A program made the position numbers and the translations under genes. Source: Bacillota bacterium (lineage in GTDB: Bacteria; Bacillota; UBA4882; UBA8346). Taken from it: a stretch of 64,000 nt of DNA. Below are positions 52,054 through 60,462 of this stretch, piece after piece. The notes under the pieces are model-generated. The model made no database searches and was not told the origin of the DNA. It saw nothing but the letters and a program-made list of their open reading frames with translations. The stretch lies in NCBI GenBank assembly GCA_023401925.1, contig JAEXDA010000060.1:1-64000 (forward strand). The letters run 5' to 3'. The stretch's first letter is position 1. Each line of letters opens with the position of its first letter.

Positions 52054-53202
52054 TTATCGCAGAACCCCATCTTTTTCCAGGGATACTTTTACAGCCACTT
52101 CATAAGGAACCTTTGGAAAGATCCCTTTCCAATCGGTTTCTTCCCAAATTTCAGGTAGCTGGATGCGAAATTGTTCACCGAAGTCAATCACATCGGCATC
52201 AAAAGCTTGCAATTTTGAAATCAATGCGTTTAGTCTTGCTTTTAAAGATTGGGCGATTCGATTTTCCAGTTCTTCGATATCTTTAACATCGAGGTTTGTT
52301 TTCTGATCGGTCCGTTCATTCAAACTGGCGGCAATCATGGTTTTTACCTCAAAATTGGGAAATTGCCCCCCACGGGGTATGACTTTAATCTCGGTTCGCC
52401 CCTGGACGTTGCGGAAGGAAACTTTTAGGTTGTCAGATTCCCCAAAGCTCATCCCTCCGGAGGAGAGCTGGCCGGTTAAGAGTCCGAAACATTGGGTTTC
52501 CTTGGCATCCAGCTTTCCTGCCATTTTAGAGCCGTTGAAAACCGCCAATCCGGAAATTTGGTAATTGCCTTCCTTAGGGCCGATGTCGATTAAGGGGGCA
52601 TACGCATCCTTGATTTTATAAAGTATTTTCTGTCCAAATTTCCAGATCGGGATAAAATAAGTCCGGTCGTATTTAACAGTGGATAATCCGGTGGCAATAA
52701 ACTCCAGCCCCGGAAGTACCATTTGCGGTGATGTAAAAGTCAAAATATCCCTGGCCGATTTCCCGTTGGTTATGAAAACCAGTGCCTGAGGCGGAGCTTT
52801 CGCATTACGGGTGAACCAGTCGGTTAGTTCGGAAATTCCCATACGGGCTGCATCTTCTCCGATAATGATCGATTTATTTTGTTGAATCACCAACCGGCGT
52901 GAAGTTTTTGTCTGTAATTCATCAAACGCATTATTGACGCTTTGACCCATTACACTGGCAGTTGTGAAGTTTTTCCCTTCAGGTGCAGTGGCTCCCGCCC
53001 CTCCAGCCCCCGGCGGTAACATTTTTTGAGGTATCGGTATTTGTATCGTAAGGTATACCTGGTGGCCGGGGGTCATATCAATACCCACCGTAGTGGCAAA
53101 AGCCCGGCGATCCACTTCTTCCAAATCCCAACAACCTGGCAAAATTGATAAAAATATTACCAACCACAAAATCTGAAAAAAACCCCTTCTGCTATACCTC
53201 AT
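52054..53202 (-). CDS. gerC: Ger(x)C-family spore germination lipoprotein
   Basis: 382 residues. The signal peptide ends in a lipobox ILPGC with Cys24 as lipidation site, then WDLEEVDRRAFATTVGID, the family hallmark. GLAVFNGSKMAGKL and the C-terminal VDFGEQFR-type segment (DVIDFGEQFRIQLP) match the GerAC fold. It is anchored on the outer face of the inner spore membrane and works with GerA and GerB as a nutrient receptor. Its start overlaps gerB by 11 bases. Confidence 0.93.
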   Translation of the reverse strand: MRYSRRGFFQILWLVIFLSILPGCWDLEEVDRRAFATTVGIDMTPGHQVYLTIQIPIPQKMLPPGAGGAGATAPEGKNFTTASVMGQSVNNAFDELQTKTSRRLVIQQNKSIIIGEDAARMGISELTDWFTRNAKAPPQALVFITNGKSARDILTFTSPQMVLPGLEFIATGLSTVKYDRTYFIPIWKFGQKILYKIKDAYAPLIDIGPKEGNYQISGLAVFNGSKMAGKLDAKETQCFGLLTGQLSSGGMSFGESDNLKVSFRNVQGRTEIKVIPRGGQFPNFEVKTMIAASLNERTDQKTNLDVKDIEELENRIAQSLKARLNALISKLQAFDADVIDFGEQFRIQLPEIWEETDWKGIFPKVPYEVAVKVSLEKDGVLR

Positions 53203-54298
53203 GGAGCCGCCCTCTTTTTCCCCTTAATAAAGCGACAGCATAAACGATGAAGGGATAGATAACTACAGGGAATATCGCATAATGACGTATACTTGTGAAA
53301 ACCGCATGTAATTTGTATGCATTTGGAAAGATCGCCAACCCGCTAACCCCTATTAAAACCAATAATCCAATGATTGTATAGTGGAAGTTTAATACCGGAA
53401 ATTGTTGGGTAAGGCCGCCGGCCAAAATGACGAAGTAATAGGAGATGGCGATCAAAAACATGATCAACCAGACAATGATAAAGAGTAAACCGAATTGTTC
53501 CATGACCAGATAAGGAATGCTCAATGAATGCACTGCTTCTAAATTAGGCCAGATATAGCGTTGACAGACGGGGGCGCTAAAAATTCCGATGGTACCAATG
53601 ACACCCAGAAAAAGGATTAAAGTCCCCGAAGCTGCTGCACCCAGCATGCCGGTGCTTAATTTACCCGGCTTTTTGAGGAGCGGATAAAATGCCGTACTTA
53701 GCGGTATGAAATTGTTTAAAGTAGCTATCCCCCCGTTTAAATAACTTAGGGGATGCATGGAGAATACCGGTTGTAAAAAGCTGATCGTCACATTTTGCAA
53801 AGAGATCAGTTGCATAAATAATCGAAAAACAATCGTCGGGATAAAAATTAAAGCCGCCATCCGGCATACTGCTTTTAGCCCGGTAACCGCAATGTAACCA
53901 GTCGCCGCCAGCAGCGTTATCTCAATTACAATAACCGGGGTACGGTCCAATAAATATGTCGATATTAAATAGCAAGCATTGGGAACTACTATTACAAGCC
54001 AAATCAGGAAAACACCAAGGAAGCTTAAATTGCCGAATAGTGCCAGAGGTTTACCTAAGACTTGCGAGGCAACCTGAAAAAGATCTTCTTCTGGAAAACG
54101 GTTTTTAAAAAGGGTTACCAACCCAATGAGCGGCAAGATCAGGATCGAAGATAATATTACCGCCCAATAGGCACTGGGGCCGGAAGTTTTGGCGACATCA
54201 TAGGGAGTAATCAAAGAATCCAATCCTGATAAAGTTATCAGTAAAAGAATAAAAAACATTGCCGGAGATAACCGGGGTTCTTTGAATACCGGTTTCAT
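53192..54298 (-). CDS. gerB: GerB-family spore germination permease
   Basis: 368 residues with ten membrane helices of the APC-like spore germination family. LSPAMFFILLLITLSGLDSLITPYDVAKTSGPS-type N-terminus, LFQVASQVLGKPLALFGNL and the helix IVWLIMFLIAISYYFVILAG fit GerAB, the subunit that binds the germinant. ATG at 54298 overlaps the gerA stop by four bases (ATGA), so the longer frame from 54370 is not used. Confidence 0.92.
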   Translation of the reverse strand: MKPVFKEPRLSPAMFFILLLITLSGLDSLITPYDVAKTSGPSAYWAVILSSILILPLIGLVTLFKNRFPEEDLFQVASQVLGKPLALFGNLSFLGVFLIWLVIVVPNACYLISTYLLDRTPVIVIEITLLAATGYIAVTGLKAVCRMAALIFIPTIVFRLFMQLISLQNVTISFLQPVFSMHPLSYLNGGIATLNNFIPLSTAFYPLLKKPGKLSTGMLGAAASGTLILFLGVIGTIGIFSAPVCQRYIWPNLEAVHSLSIPYLVMEQFGLLFIIVWLIMFLIAISYYFVILAGGLTQQFPVLNFHYTIIGLLVLIGVSGLAIFPNAYKLHAVFTSIRHYAIFPVVIYPFIVYAVALLRGKRGRLHEV

Positions 54299-55749
54299 GA
54301 TTGATCTTCCTTCTTTCCATAACGGAAACGATCGCTGGGGTGATAAACCCGTAACCTGCGGCGGATCCATAGCGGCCTCCGGATTACCGTATCTTCAAGT
54401 TCAAGGATTTCTATCGGAGCCCAAGGGGCGAGGTAAGCTATTCCAAAGGAATTCTGGATTGCTGCATGGGTTAAAATCATAATTCCCGCTATCAATAGGC
54501 CATAAATCCCCATAAAAGCAGCGGCCAAAATGAGAGCAAACCTAAGAACCCGCCAGGAAAGCCCAATTTCGTAGCTTGGCCCGGAATAAGAGGCAATTGC
54601 GGTAATAATCACTACGACCAGGGTGGCGTTGGAGACCAAACCGGCAGCTACGGAAGCAGCGCCCAAAACTATCCCGGCTGTGACTCCCAGCGTTTGACTG
54701 ACTGTAGTAGGTAACCGCAGGCTGCCTTCGCGAAAGACCTCCAACACTGTCTCCATCACCATTATTTCGATTAAAATAGGAAAAGCCACTCCCATCCTGC
54801 TCCCGGATATGGCAAGGGCAAATTTTATCGGCAATAATTCCGGATTAACCCCGACCAGAGCGACATATAACCCCGGGAGGGCAACGGCGATATTGTTGCC
54901 CAAGATTCGAAAGAATCGCAAAAAGGCGCCAAACCAAAAAGAAAAATAATAATCCTCAGGGCTTTGGTATAATTCATTGACTGTTACCGGCACCACAATA
55001 CCGTTGGAACTCCCGTCCACCAGAATGGCAATACGGCCTTCCAGTATGGCAGCCACAATTTTATCAGGACGTTCGGTGCTTTGGGTTAGCGGGAAAACCG
55101 AGTAACGGTTATCGGTAATCAATTGTTCCACATACCCGCTGTCAACGACTCCGTCAATGTTAATGGCGGACAACCGCTTGTGGACTTCGGTAACAATGCC
55201 TTGATCGGCGACATCATCCAGGTAAAGGATGACAATCTTGGTTTGGGTCCGATCCCCAATATTCATCCCGTCAACTCGCAAATGACAATTTTTAATAGAG
55301 CGCCGAATCCATAGAATATTTTCATCGATGATTTCCAGCAACGAGACTTTGGGGCCGCGAATGGTCCGTTCCACTGACGGTTCACTGGGTTGACGCTTCA
55401 CTTCTTGATGGGTATCGAAAGTATAAACTTCTCCGCTGCCGGAAAGGTGAACCAGAGTAAACCCGTTTAATAAGTCATGGATGGCTTCCTCCATGTGGTG
55501 CCGGCGAAAGTGGATTCCTTTGGGGATTATACGCAATAACTTTTCCCAAGTGGGATTGACTTCTTTCCCGATTTCAAGCAAGGGGGTTATGAGATAGGTC
55601 TGCAATTCGGTTTTATCCGTACATGAGCTGAAAAATACAACCGAAAACGAATGGTTTCCAAAAGACTCATAATATAGATCCGTCGGGTTTCCCAGATGGG
55701 TTTGGATAAACGATATAAAATCATTGATGGAGGGTAGAATTTCTTCCAG
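54295..55749 (-). CDS. gerA: GerA-family spore germination protein, apparent non-canonical start
   Basis: The C-terminal part has the GerA membrane domain (VPVTVNELYQSPEDYYF, LPGLYVALVGVNPELLP, RMGVAFPILIEIMVMETVLE, GAASVAAGLVSNATLVVVII). The first ATG/GTG/TTG in frame is the TTG at 55605, which would give 436 residues and cut the soluble domain. Upstream the frame stays open to a TGA at 55777-55779 and reads GerA-like sequence (FISFIQTHLGNPTDLYY, VVFFSSCTDKTELQ). The best-placed start is CTG at 55749, nine bases after AGAGGGG, giving 484 residues, the normal family size. ATT at 55755 is an alternative. The protein forms the channel-like subunit of the germinant receptor and is followed by coupled gerB and gerC. 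Confidence 0.88.
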   Translation of the reverse strand: MEEILPSINDFISFIQTHLGNPTDLYYESFGNHSFSVVFFSSCTDKTELQTYLITPLLEIGKEVNPTWEKLLRIIPKGIHFRRHHMEEAIHDLLNGFTLVHLSGSGEVYTFDTHQEVKRQPSEPSVERTIRGPKVSLLEIIDENILWIRRSIKNCHLRVDGMNIGDRTQTKIVILYLDDVADQGIVTEVHKRLSAINIDGVVDSGYVEQLITDNRYSVFPLTQSTERPDKIVAAILEGRIAILVDGSSNGIVVPVTVNELYQSPEDYYFSFWFGAFLRFFRILGNNIAVALPGLYVALVGVNPELLPIKFALAISGSRMGVAFPILIEIMVMETVLEVFREGSLRLPTTVSQTLGVTAGIVLGAASVAAGLVSNATLVVVIITAIASYSGPSYEIGLSWRVLRFALILAAAFMGIYGLLIAGIMILTHAAIQNSFGIAYLAPWAPIEILELEDTVIRRPLWIRRRLRVYHPSDRFRYGKKEDQS

Positions 55750-55779
55750 GGCAATTAACCCCTCTTTGCTTATGATTCA

Positions 55780-56288
55780 CAATTAAAAACGAATGGTTAT
55801 ATTATTGCCCTGGGACTTACCATAAATACCATAAATTAGCGGTGTGGTTTTTCTGAAGCTCTCATCTGAGCTTGGAACCCGTGCCGCGCTGACCAATTTT
55901 GGTATAAAACCCATCATGAATGGAGAAATAGCAACTGGTTCGATTCGTTTCCCGGAATATTGGAGCAGCGCCTTACAGTGTTATTCCGAAACGACTTATA
56001 CTTTAACACTTTATTGGTTTCATATCATTAAATTACGTTATTTAGATTATGCTGCCTGGATGGTTTTCATCATGCTCCGCAAATTGGTTCCAAACCATTA
56101 ACCATTATCGCTCAACACCTAACGAAAGATGTCCCTCGAGTTTAAACATCCGACGGATTGAACCATCCTTCTGCCCAGCCCATCCGGGGCAGCGATGAAA
56201 TAGCCCGGTCCGGCGGCAATCCGATGGAACCGGATATCCTTCGCCGAACCGGGCACATTGCCGGCAGACTCTCATCACGCTGGAATAT
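55780..56288. other. Intergenic stretch between gerA and the ABC transporter operon
   Basis: No gene is supported. An 85-codon plus-strand frame at 55844-56101 lacks a Shine-Dalgarno and any motif. A strong hairpin lies at 56203-56254. Confidence 0.5.
56203..56254 (-). terminator. Long GC-rich hairpin after the dehydrogenase genes
   Basis: GCCCGGT-C-CGGCG (56203-56215) pairs with CGCCG-A-ACCGGGC (56242-56254): 12 base pairs with one mismatch; inner CCG words add further pairing. It lies 35 bases past the end of the operon but has no T-run, so it may protect the 3' end or terminate weakly. Confidence 0.45.
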
Positions 56289-57395
56289 TCAATGATTTGA
56301 AATTTTCTCTTGCAATTTCGCGAAATAAAGTTCTTCATCAGCGGGAATCTGCACCCAATTATCGAGCCAAGTCGATAAATACATTGCATTGGCAAGCTCT
56401 AAACCGTTAATTCCCTCAACTCCCGGCGCTAATAACGGAGTGCCCTTTAAAATAGCACTTACCCAATCGCTGGTAATTCCGGCATGCCCAGTTTCCTGTC
56501 CGGTAATGGGAATTTCACATTTCCAGCACTCCGGTTCACCAAAACCTCCCCGATATTCCCGGTTAAATTGGCGTTCCGTCACTCGAAGCTGCCAAAAAGA
56601 AAGTTTTCCCTCTTCAATGACGGCTTTGCCGCGGTCGCCAATGATTTCAAAACGGTTCGTTCCCGGAGTTTCCCCTGTTGAGGTGATCAAGACCCCGGTG
56701 GCGCCATTTTCATATTCCACGTAAGCCGTTACATCATCTTCCACCTCGATGGCGTGATATTTTCCAAATCCGCAAAAAGCCCGGGTTTTGATGGGCATTC
56801 CACAAATCCATTGCCAGAGATCCATTTGATGAGGACATTGGTTTAAAAGAACGCCTCCACCCTCACCGGACCAGGTGGCGCGCCAACCGCCCGAATCATA
56901 ATAACTCTGGGAACGGTACCAGGTGGTGATAATCCAATGGGTCCGCTTTAACTCGCCAAGTTCACCCGATTGAACCAAGCTCCTTAGCTTTTGATACAAG
57001 GGATTGGTGCGCTGATTGTACATAATCCCGAAGACTTTACCGCTTTTAAGGGCGGCTTCATTCATCTGCCGGACCTGTTTGGAATATACACCGGCCGGTT
57101 TTTCAATCAAAACATGCAGTCCGTGACCAAAAGCCTGAATGGCCATTTCCGGATGAGCATAATGAGGAGTGGCGATTAAAACTCCGTCCATTGCACCGGA
57201 TTTGAAAAAAGCCTCCGGATTGTCATAAACTTGAATCGCCGGACCCAACGTTTCTCTTGCCCATTGCAGCCGCTCCGGCCTGTTGTCGCAAACTGCCGCC
57301 AGCTCTCCACCCGGCACTTTCCCTTCGGAAATATATTGCAAATGCAACGAACCGATATTTCCCAGGCCAATAATGCCAATGCGTACTTTATCCAT
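56289..57395 (-). CDS. Gfo/Idh/MocA-family oxidoreductase (1)
   Basis: 368 residues. The NAD(P)-binding Rossmann motif is GIIGLGNIGSLHLQY, and the conserved LHVLIEKPAGV with its catalytic-site Lys follows. GGGVLLNQCPHQMDLWQWICG carries the metal- or proton-relay His region of the family. It oxidises or reduces a sugar, inositol or sugar acid with NAD(P). The substrate is not known. ATG at 57395 follows AGGAGG. It is the last gene of the sugar-uptake operon, 12 bases after a distant paralogue. Confidence 0.9.
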   Translation of the reverse strand: MDKVRIGIIGLGNIGSLHLQYISEGKVPGGELAAVCDNRPERLQWARETLGPAIQVYDNPEAFFKSGAMDGVLIATPHYAHPEMAIQAFGHGLHVLIEKPAGVYSKQVRQMNEAALKSGKVFGIMYNQRTNPLYQKLRSLVQSGELGELKRTHWIITTWYRSQSYYDSGGWRATWSGEGGGVLLNQCPHQMDLWQWICGMPIKTRAFCGFGKYHAIEVEDDVTAYVEYENGATGVLITSTGETPGTNRFEIIGDRGKAVIEEGKLSFWQLRVTERQFNREYRGGFGEPECWKCEIPITGQETGHAGITSDWVSAILKGTPLLAPGVEGINGLELANAMYLSTWLDNWVQIPADEELYFAKLQEKISNH

Positions 57396-57407
57396 GAATT
57401 TATCCTC

Positions 57408-58481
57408 CTATTTGATCACCGTTGCCTGTTGTTGAGCCTTTAAACACAGCTCCGCCGCTTTAAAAGTATGCGCCTGGCTCATGGCTTTTTCGGTCCCCTG
57501 GATGCAATCTAAAATCAGTTCTCCAAAGAAAGGATAGCCGACCTGGCCGGCAACAGCAAAATGTTTTTCACCGCTTTCGTTCACCAGGTAAACGTGGTCG
57601 CCCTGGGTATCCCGACCGACATCTACATATTTTCGCAATTCAATATATCCCTTGGTCCCTAGAATAATCGTCCTGCCGTCGCCCCAAGTACTTAAGCCGT
57701 CGGGAGTAAACCAGTCAACCCGAAAATAATTGGTGGCCCCATTATCGCCAATCAGCATTGCCTCACCAAAGTCTTCCAATTCGGGGTATTCGGGATGATC
57801 ATAATTGGCAACCTGGGAACGGACGACCTGGGCATCGTGAACATCGGCAAAATACAAATATTGTTCAATCTGGTGGCTGCCGATATCGCAAAGGATACCG
57901 CCGTACTTTTCCCTTTCAAAAAACCAGTCCGGGCGGCTGGGGGCATTCAGCCGGTGCGGACCCAGACCGATGACTTGCATCACCCGTCCGATAGCCCCGT
58001 CTTTAATAAGCTGTCCTCCAAAAACCGCACTCTCCACATGCAGGCGTTCGCTATAGTAAACGGCATACTTTAATCCGGTTTGTTTCACTTTAGCCCGGGC
58101 GCTTTCCAATTGTTCCAATGTGGTAAACGGCGCCTTGTCGGTAAAATAATTCTTCCCATGATCCAATACCGCTAGCCCCAGGGCACACCGTTTGGAAGTA
58201 ACTGCGGCTCCAGCCACTAAGCGGATGGTGGGATCATCGAGAATATCCGCCTCATTTTCAACCGCTTTAACCCCGGGGTACGTCTTGCAAAAGTCCGCCA
58301 CTTTCTGCGGATCCGGGTCATAAACATACTTTAAAGTGCCGCCGGCCTCCCTTAAGCCATTGCACATACCGTAGATATGGCCATGATCCAAGGTTATGGC
58401 GGCAAAAACGAAGTCCCCCTCCTCACAGACTGGTTTGGGTTTACCCTGTGGAGCGTAATGCATCCCGTCATTTTTTTTCAT
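57408..58481 (-). CDS. Gfo/Idh/MocA-family oxidoreductase (2)
   Basis: 357 residues. The Rossmann strand is divergent (FVFAAITLDHGHIYGMCNGL), with HGHIYGM in place of the usual GxGxxG, a feature of one subgroup of the family. NYFTDKAPFTTLEQLESA corresponds to the EKP loop, where D-K-A replaces E-K-P; GGILCDIGSHQIEQYLYF supplies the His region. A cofactor role of NAD(P) is expected but the altered glycine motif leaves some doubt. ATG at 58481 has AAGGAG. It belongs to the same operon as the ABC transporter. Confidence 0.88.
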   Translation of the reverse strand: MKKNDGMHYAPQGKPKPVCEEGDFVFAAITLDHGHIYGMCNGLREAGGTLKYVYDPDPQKVADFCKTYPGVKAVENEADILDDPTIRLVAGAAVTSKRCALGLAVLDHGKNYFTDKAPFTTLEQLESARAKVKQTGLKYAVYYSERLHVESAVFGGQLIKDGAIGRVMQVIGLGPHRLNAPSRPDWFFEREKYGGILCDIGSHQIEQYLYFADVHDAQVVRSQVANYDHPEYPELEDFGEAMLIGDNGATNYFRVDWFTPDGLSTWGDGRTIILGTKGYIELRKYVDVGRDTQGDHVYLVNESGEKHFAVAGQVGYPFFGELILDCIQGTEKAMSQAHTFKAAELCLKAQQQATVIK

Positions 58482-58572
58482 TTCTTTTTCTCCTTTTATC
58501 CGTTGATCTCATTTGTCGACACGTTTTGACCGCCCTTTGACTCCAATACCAAAGCGGCATCCGGTCAAAATA

Positions 58573-59433
58573 CTATCCTTTAATTCCGGTCATCGCGATT
58601 CCGTCTACGAAAAAGCGCTGCGCGGAAAGGAAGGCCAGCACCATTGGCGCGCTCGACATCACGACCGCTGCCATCAGCAAGTTCCATTGCACATCCACAT
58701 CACCACGGAAAATAGCCAATCCCAGCACTAAGGTCCGGTTCTGTTCGCTGTTTAAGAAAATCATCGGATAGAGATAGTCATTCCATTGAGTCATTAAAGT
58801 AAAAATCGCTAAAGTTGTTAGCGCCGTTTTACTAAGGGGGATAATAATATGGCTAAATCTCCGTATATAACCGCAGCCGTCAATGGTCGCCGCCTCCTCC
58901 AGTTCCACCGGGATGCCCAAGAAAAATTGTCGTAACAAAAAGGTTCCATAGGCGCTAAACAATCCCGGTAAAATTAAAGATAAATGGTTATCCAGCAATC
59001 CCAGCCAACGCATCAGTAAAAAAGTCGGCACTAAGGTAATTTGGCGGGGAACCATCAAGGTGGCCAAATAACCCATAAACAAAAAATCCCGGCCCGGAAA
59101 ACGCAAACGGGCGAATGCATACGCAGCCACCGCCGATGTAAAAACGGTACCGAAAGTACAAGCAAAAGCTATTTTCACCGTATTGAGAAAGTAACTAAAA
59201 AACGGAGCTGTTTTGAACACATTCTCATAGTTCTGCCAAACCCAATGTTTGGGCCAGAAACTTGAATTGTTGAAAATTTCCGCATAAGATTTAAAGGAAA
59301 AAATAAAGGCCCATAATAAAGGAATCAGCATCGCCGCAGCCCCGATTGATAAAAACAAATAGGCCCAAAAATGCCAGCCGGATCCCTTATGGGTTTGATA
59401 ATTTTCAAGACTGGAAATCATATCCGTCTTCAT
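58573..59433 (-). CDS. Carbohydrate ABC transporter permease, MalG/UgpE type
   Basis: 286 residues with six membrane helices. The EAA loop reads EEAATIDGCGYIRRFSHIIIPLSKTALTTL, typical of CUT1 inner-membrane subunits. The frame extends upstream to 59742 but ATG at 59433 with GAGGTG gives a proper N-terminus. It pairs with the permease at 59469. No ATPase gene is nearby, so a shared MsmK/UgpC-type ATPase encoded elsewhere is likely. Confidence 0.92.
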   Translation of the reverse strand: MKTDMISSLENYQTHKGSGWHFWAYLFLSIGAAAMLIPLLWAFIFSFKSYAEIFNNSSFWPKHWVWQNYENVFKTAPFFSYFLNTVKIAFACTFGTVFTSAVAAYAFARLRFPGRDFLFMGYLATLMVPRQITLVPTFLLMRWLGLLDNHLSLILPGLFSAYGTFLLRQFFLGIPVELEEAATIDGCGYIRRFSHIIIPLSKTALTTLAIFTLMTQWNDYLYPMIFLNSEQNRTLVLGLAIFRGDVDVQWNLLMAAVVMSSAPMVLAFLSAQRFFVDGIAMTGIKG

Positions 59434-59468
59434 CCATAACACCTCGATTAAGCCTGTAAGCCTGAAAT

Positions 59469-60350
59469 TTAATAATGGACCCAATGTTTGGCCATCACGG
59501 TTTGCAAAATGGTAAACACCAAGACGATTCCAAACAAGGTATAAGCGATCGCCGAAGCATAACCCATCCGGAAGAACTGGAACGCATGTTGATAAATGAA
59601 CATTACCAGAGTATTGGTGGCGTTGGCCGGACCGCCGTTGGTTAAAACCGTGGTCACATCGAATACTTGAAAGGAATTGATAATGGAAGTAACGGTTACA
59701 AAGAAAGTGGCGGGGGAAATCATCGGCCAAGTTACATTCCAAAAAGATCTCCAGGCATTGGCGCCGTCAATTTTGGCGCTCTCGTATAATTCGGCCGGCA
59801 CTCCCTTTAAAGCAGCCAAAAAGATGACCATATTGTAACCGATTCCCTTCCAGACCGATACCAATATCACACTGGGCATTGCCCATTGAGGTGAAAGCAA
59901 CCAGGGATAGGGGCCTAATTTAACCCAGGCTAAAATATGATTCAGCACACCCATCTGATAGTCAAACAACCATTGCCAAATTAACGCCACTGCCACTGTT
60001 GAATAAATCACCGGTAAAAAGTAAACGGTGCGAAAAAATTCCCCCCCACGGATTTTGGAGTTCAACAACGTCGCAAACAGTAGGGCTAAAGCGATATTTA
60101 AAAATACACTGACAAAGGAGAAATAGGCCGTATTGGTAAGGGACTGCAGGTAACTATGGTCTTGAAACAGGCCCCGATAATTTTCGATTCCGGCCATCGT
60201 CGGAGAAGTAATCAGATTCCAGTTGGTAAAGCTTAACAATAACGAACCCAGCACTGGAAAGGCGGTAAAGATCACAAAGCCGATTAAGTTCGGAGTCAAA
60301 AACAAATAGCCGGCGATAGTCTCTTTCCATGAAGCTGATTTTCCCTTCAA
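59469..60350 (-). CDS. Carbohydrate ABC transporter permease, MalF/UgpA type
   Basis: 293 residues with six membrane helices. AGYLFLTPNLIGFVIFTAFP is the usual first helix and ELYESAKIDGANAWRSFWNVTWPMISPA the EAA loop. TTG at 60350 has AAGGGGTG at a good distance. It sits between the solute-binding protein and the second permease; a stable stem-loop separates it from the former. Confidence 0.92.
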   Translation of the reverse strand: MKGKSASWKETIAGYLFLTPNLIGFVIFTAFPVLGSLLLSFTNWNLITSPTMAGIENYRGLFQDHSYLQSLTNTAYFSFVSVFLNIALALLFATLLNSKIRGGEFFRTVYFLPVIYSTVAVALIWQWLFDYQMGVLNHILAWVKLGPYPWLLSPQWAMPSVILVSVWKGIGYNMVIFLAALKGVPAELYESAKIDGANAWRSFWNVTWPMISPATFFVTVTSIINSFQVFDVTTVLTNGGPANATNTLVMFIYQHAFQFFRMGYASAIAYTLFGIVLVFTILQTVMAKHWVHY

Positions 60351-60395
60351 ATATAAACACCCCTTGCTGTCAAAATACCTATTTGTTTTTTCTTA

Positions 60396-60454
60396 AGAGG
60401 CCGCCGCCCAACTAATTACCGGTTTTGATTTTTAAAAACTTTGCGGCAGCCTCT
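60396..60454 (-). promoter_or_regulatory. Intercistronic stem-loop after the solute-binding protein gene
   Basis: AGAGGC-C-GCCGC (60396-60407) pairs with GCGGC-A-GCCTCT (60443-60454) around a 35-base loop. It begins 9 bases after the binding-protein stop and ends before the permease Shine-Dalgarno, with no T-run. Such structures commonly protect the upstream message, giving more binding protein than permease. Confidence 0.6.
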
Positions 60455-60462
60455 CTTGCTTC

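Noticed and set aside
55844..56101. 85-codon plus-strand frame after gerA
   Set aside because: No Shine-Dalgarno and no conserved sequence.
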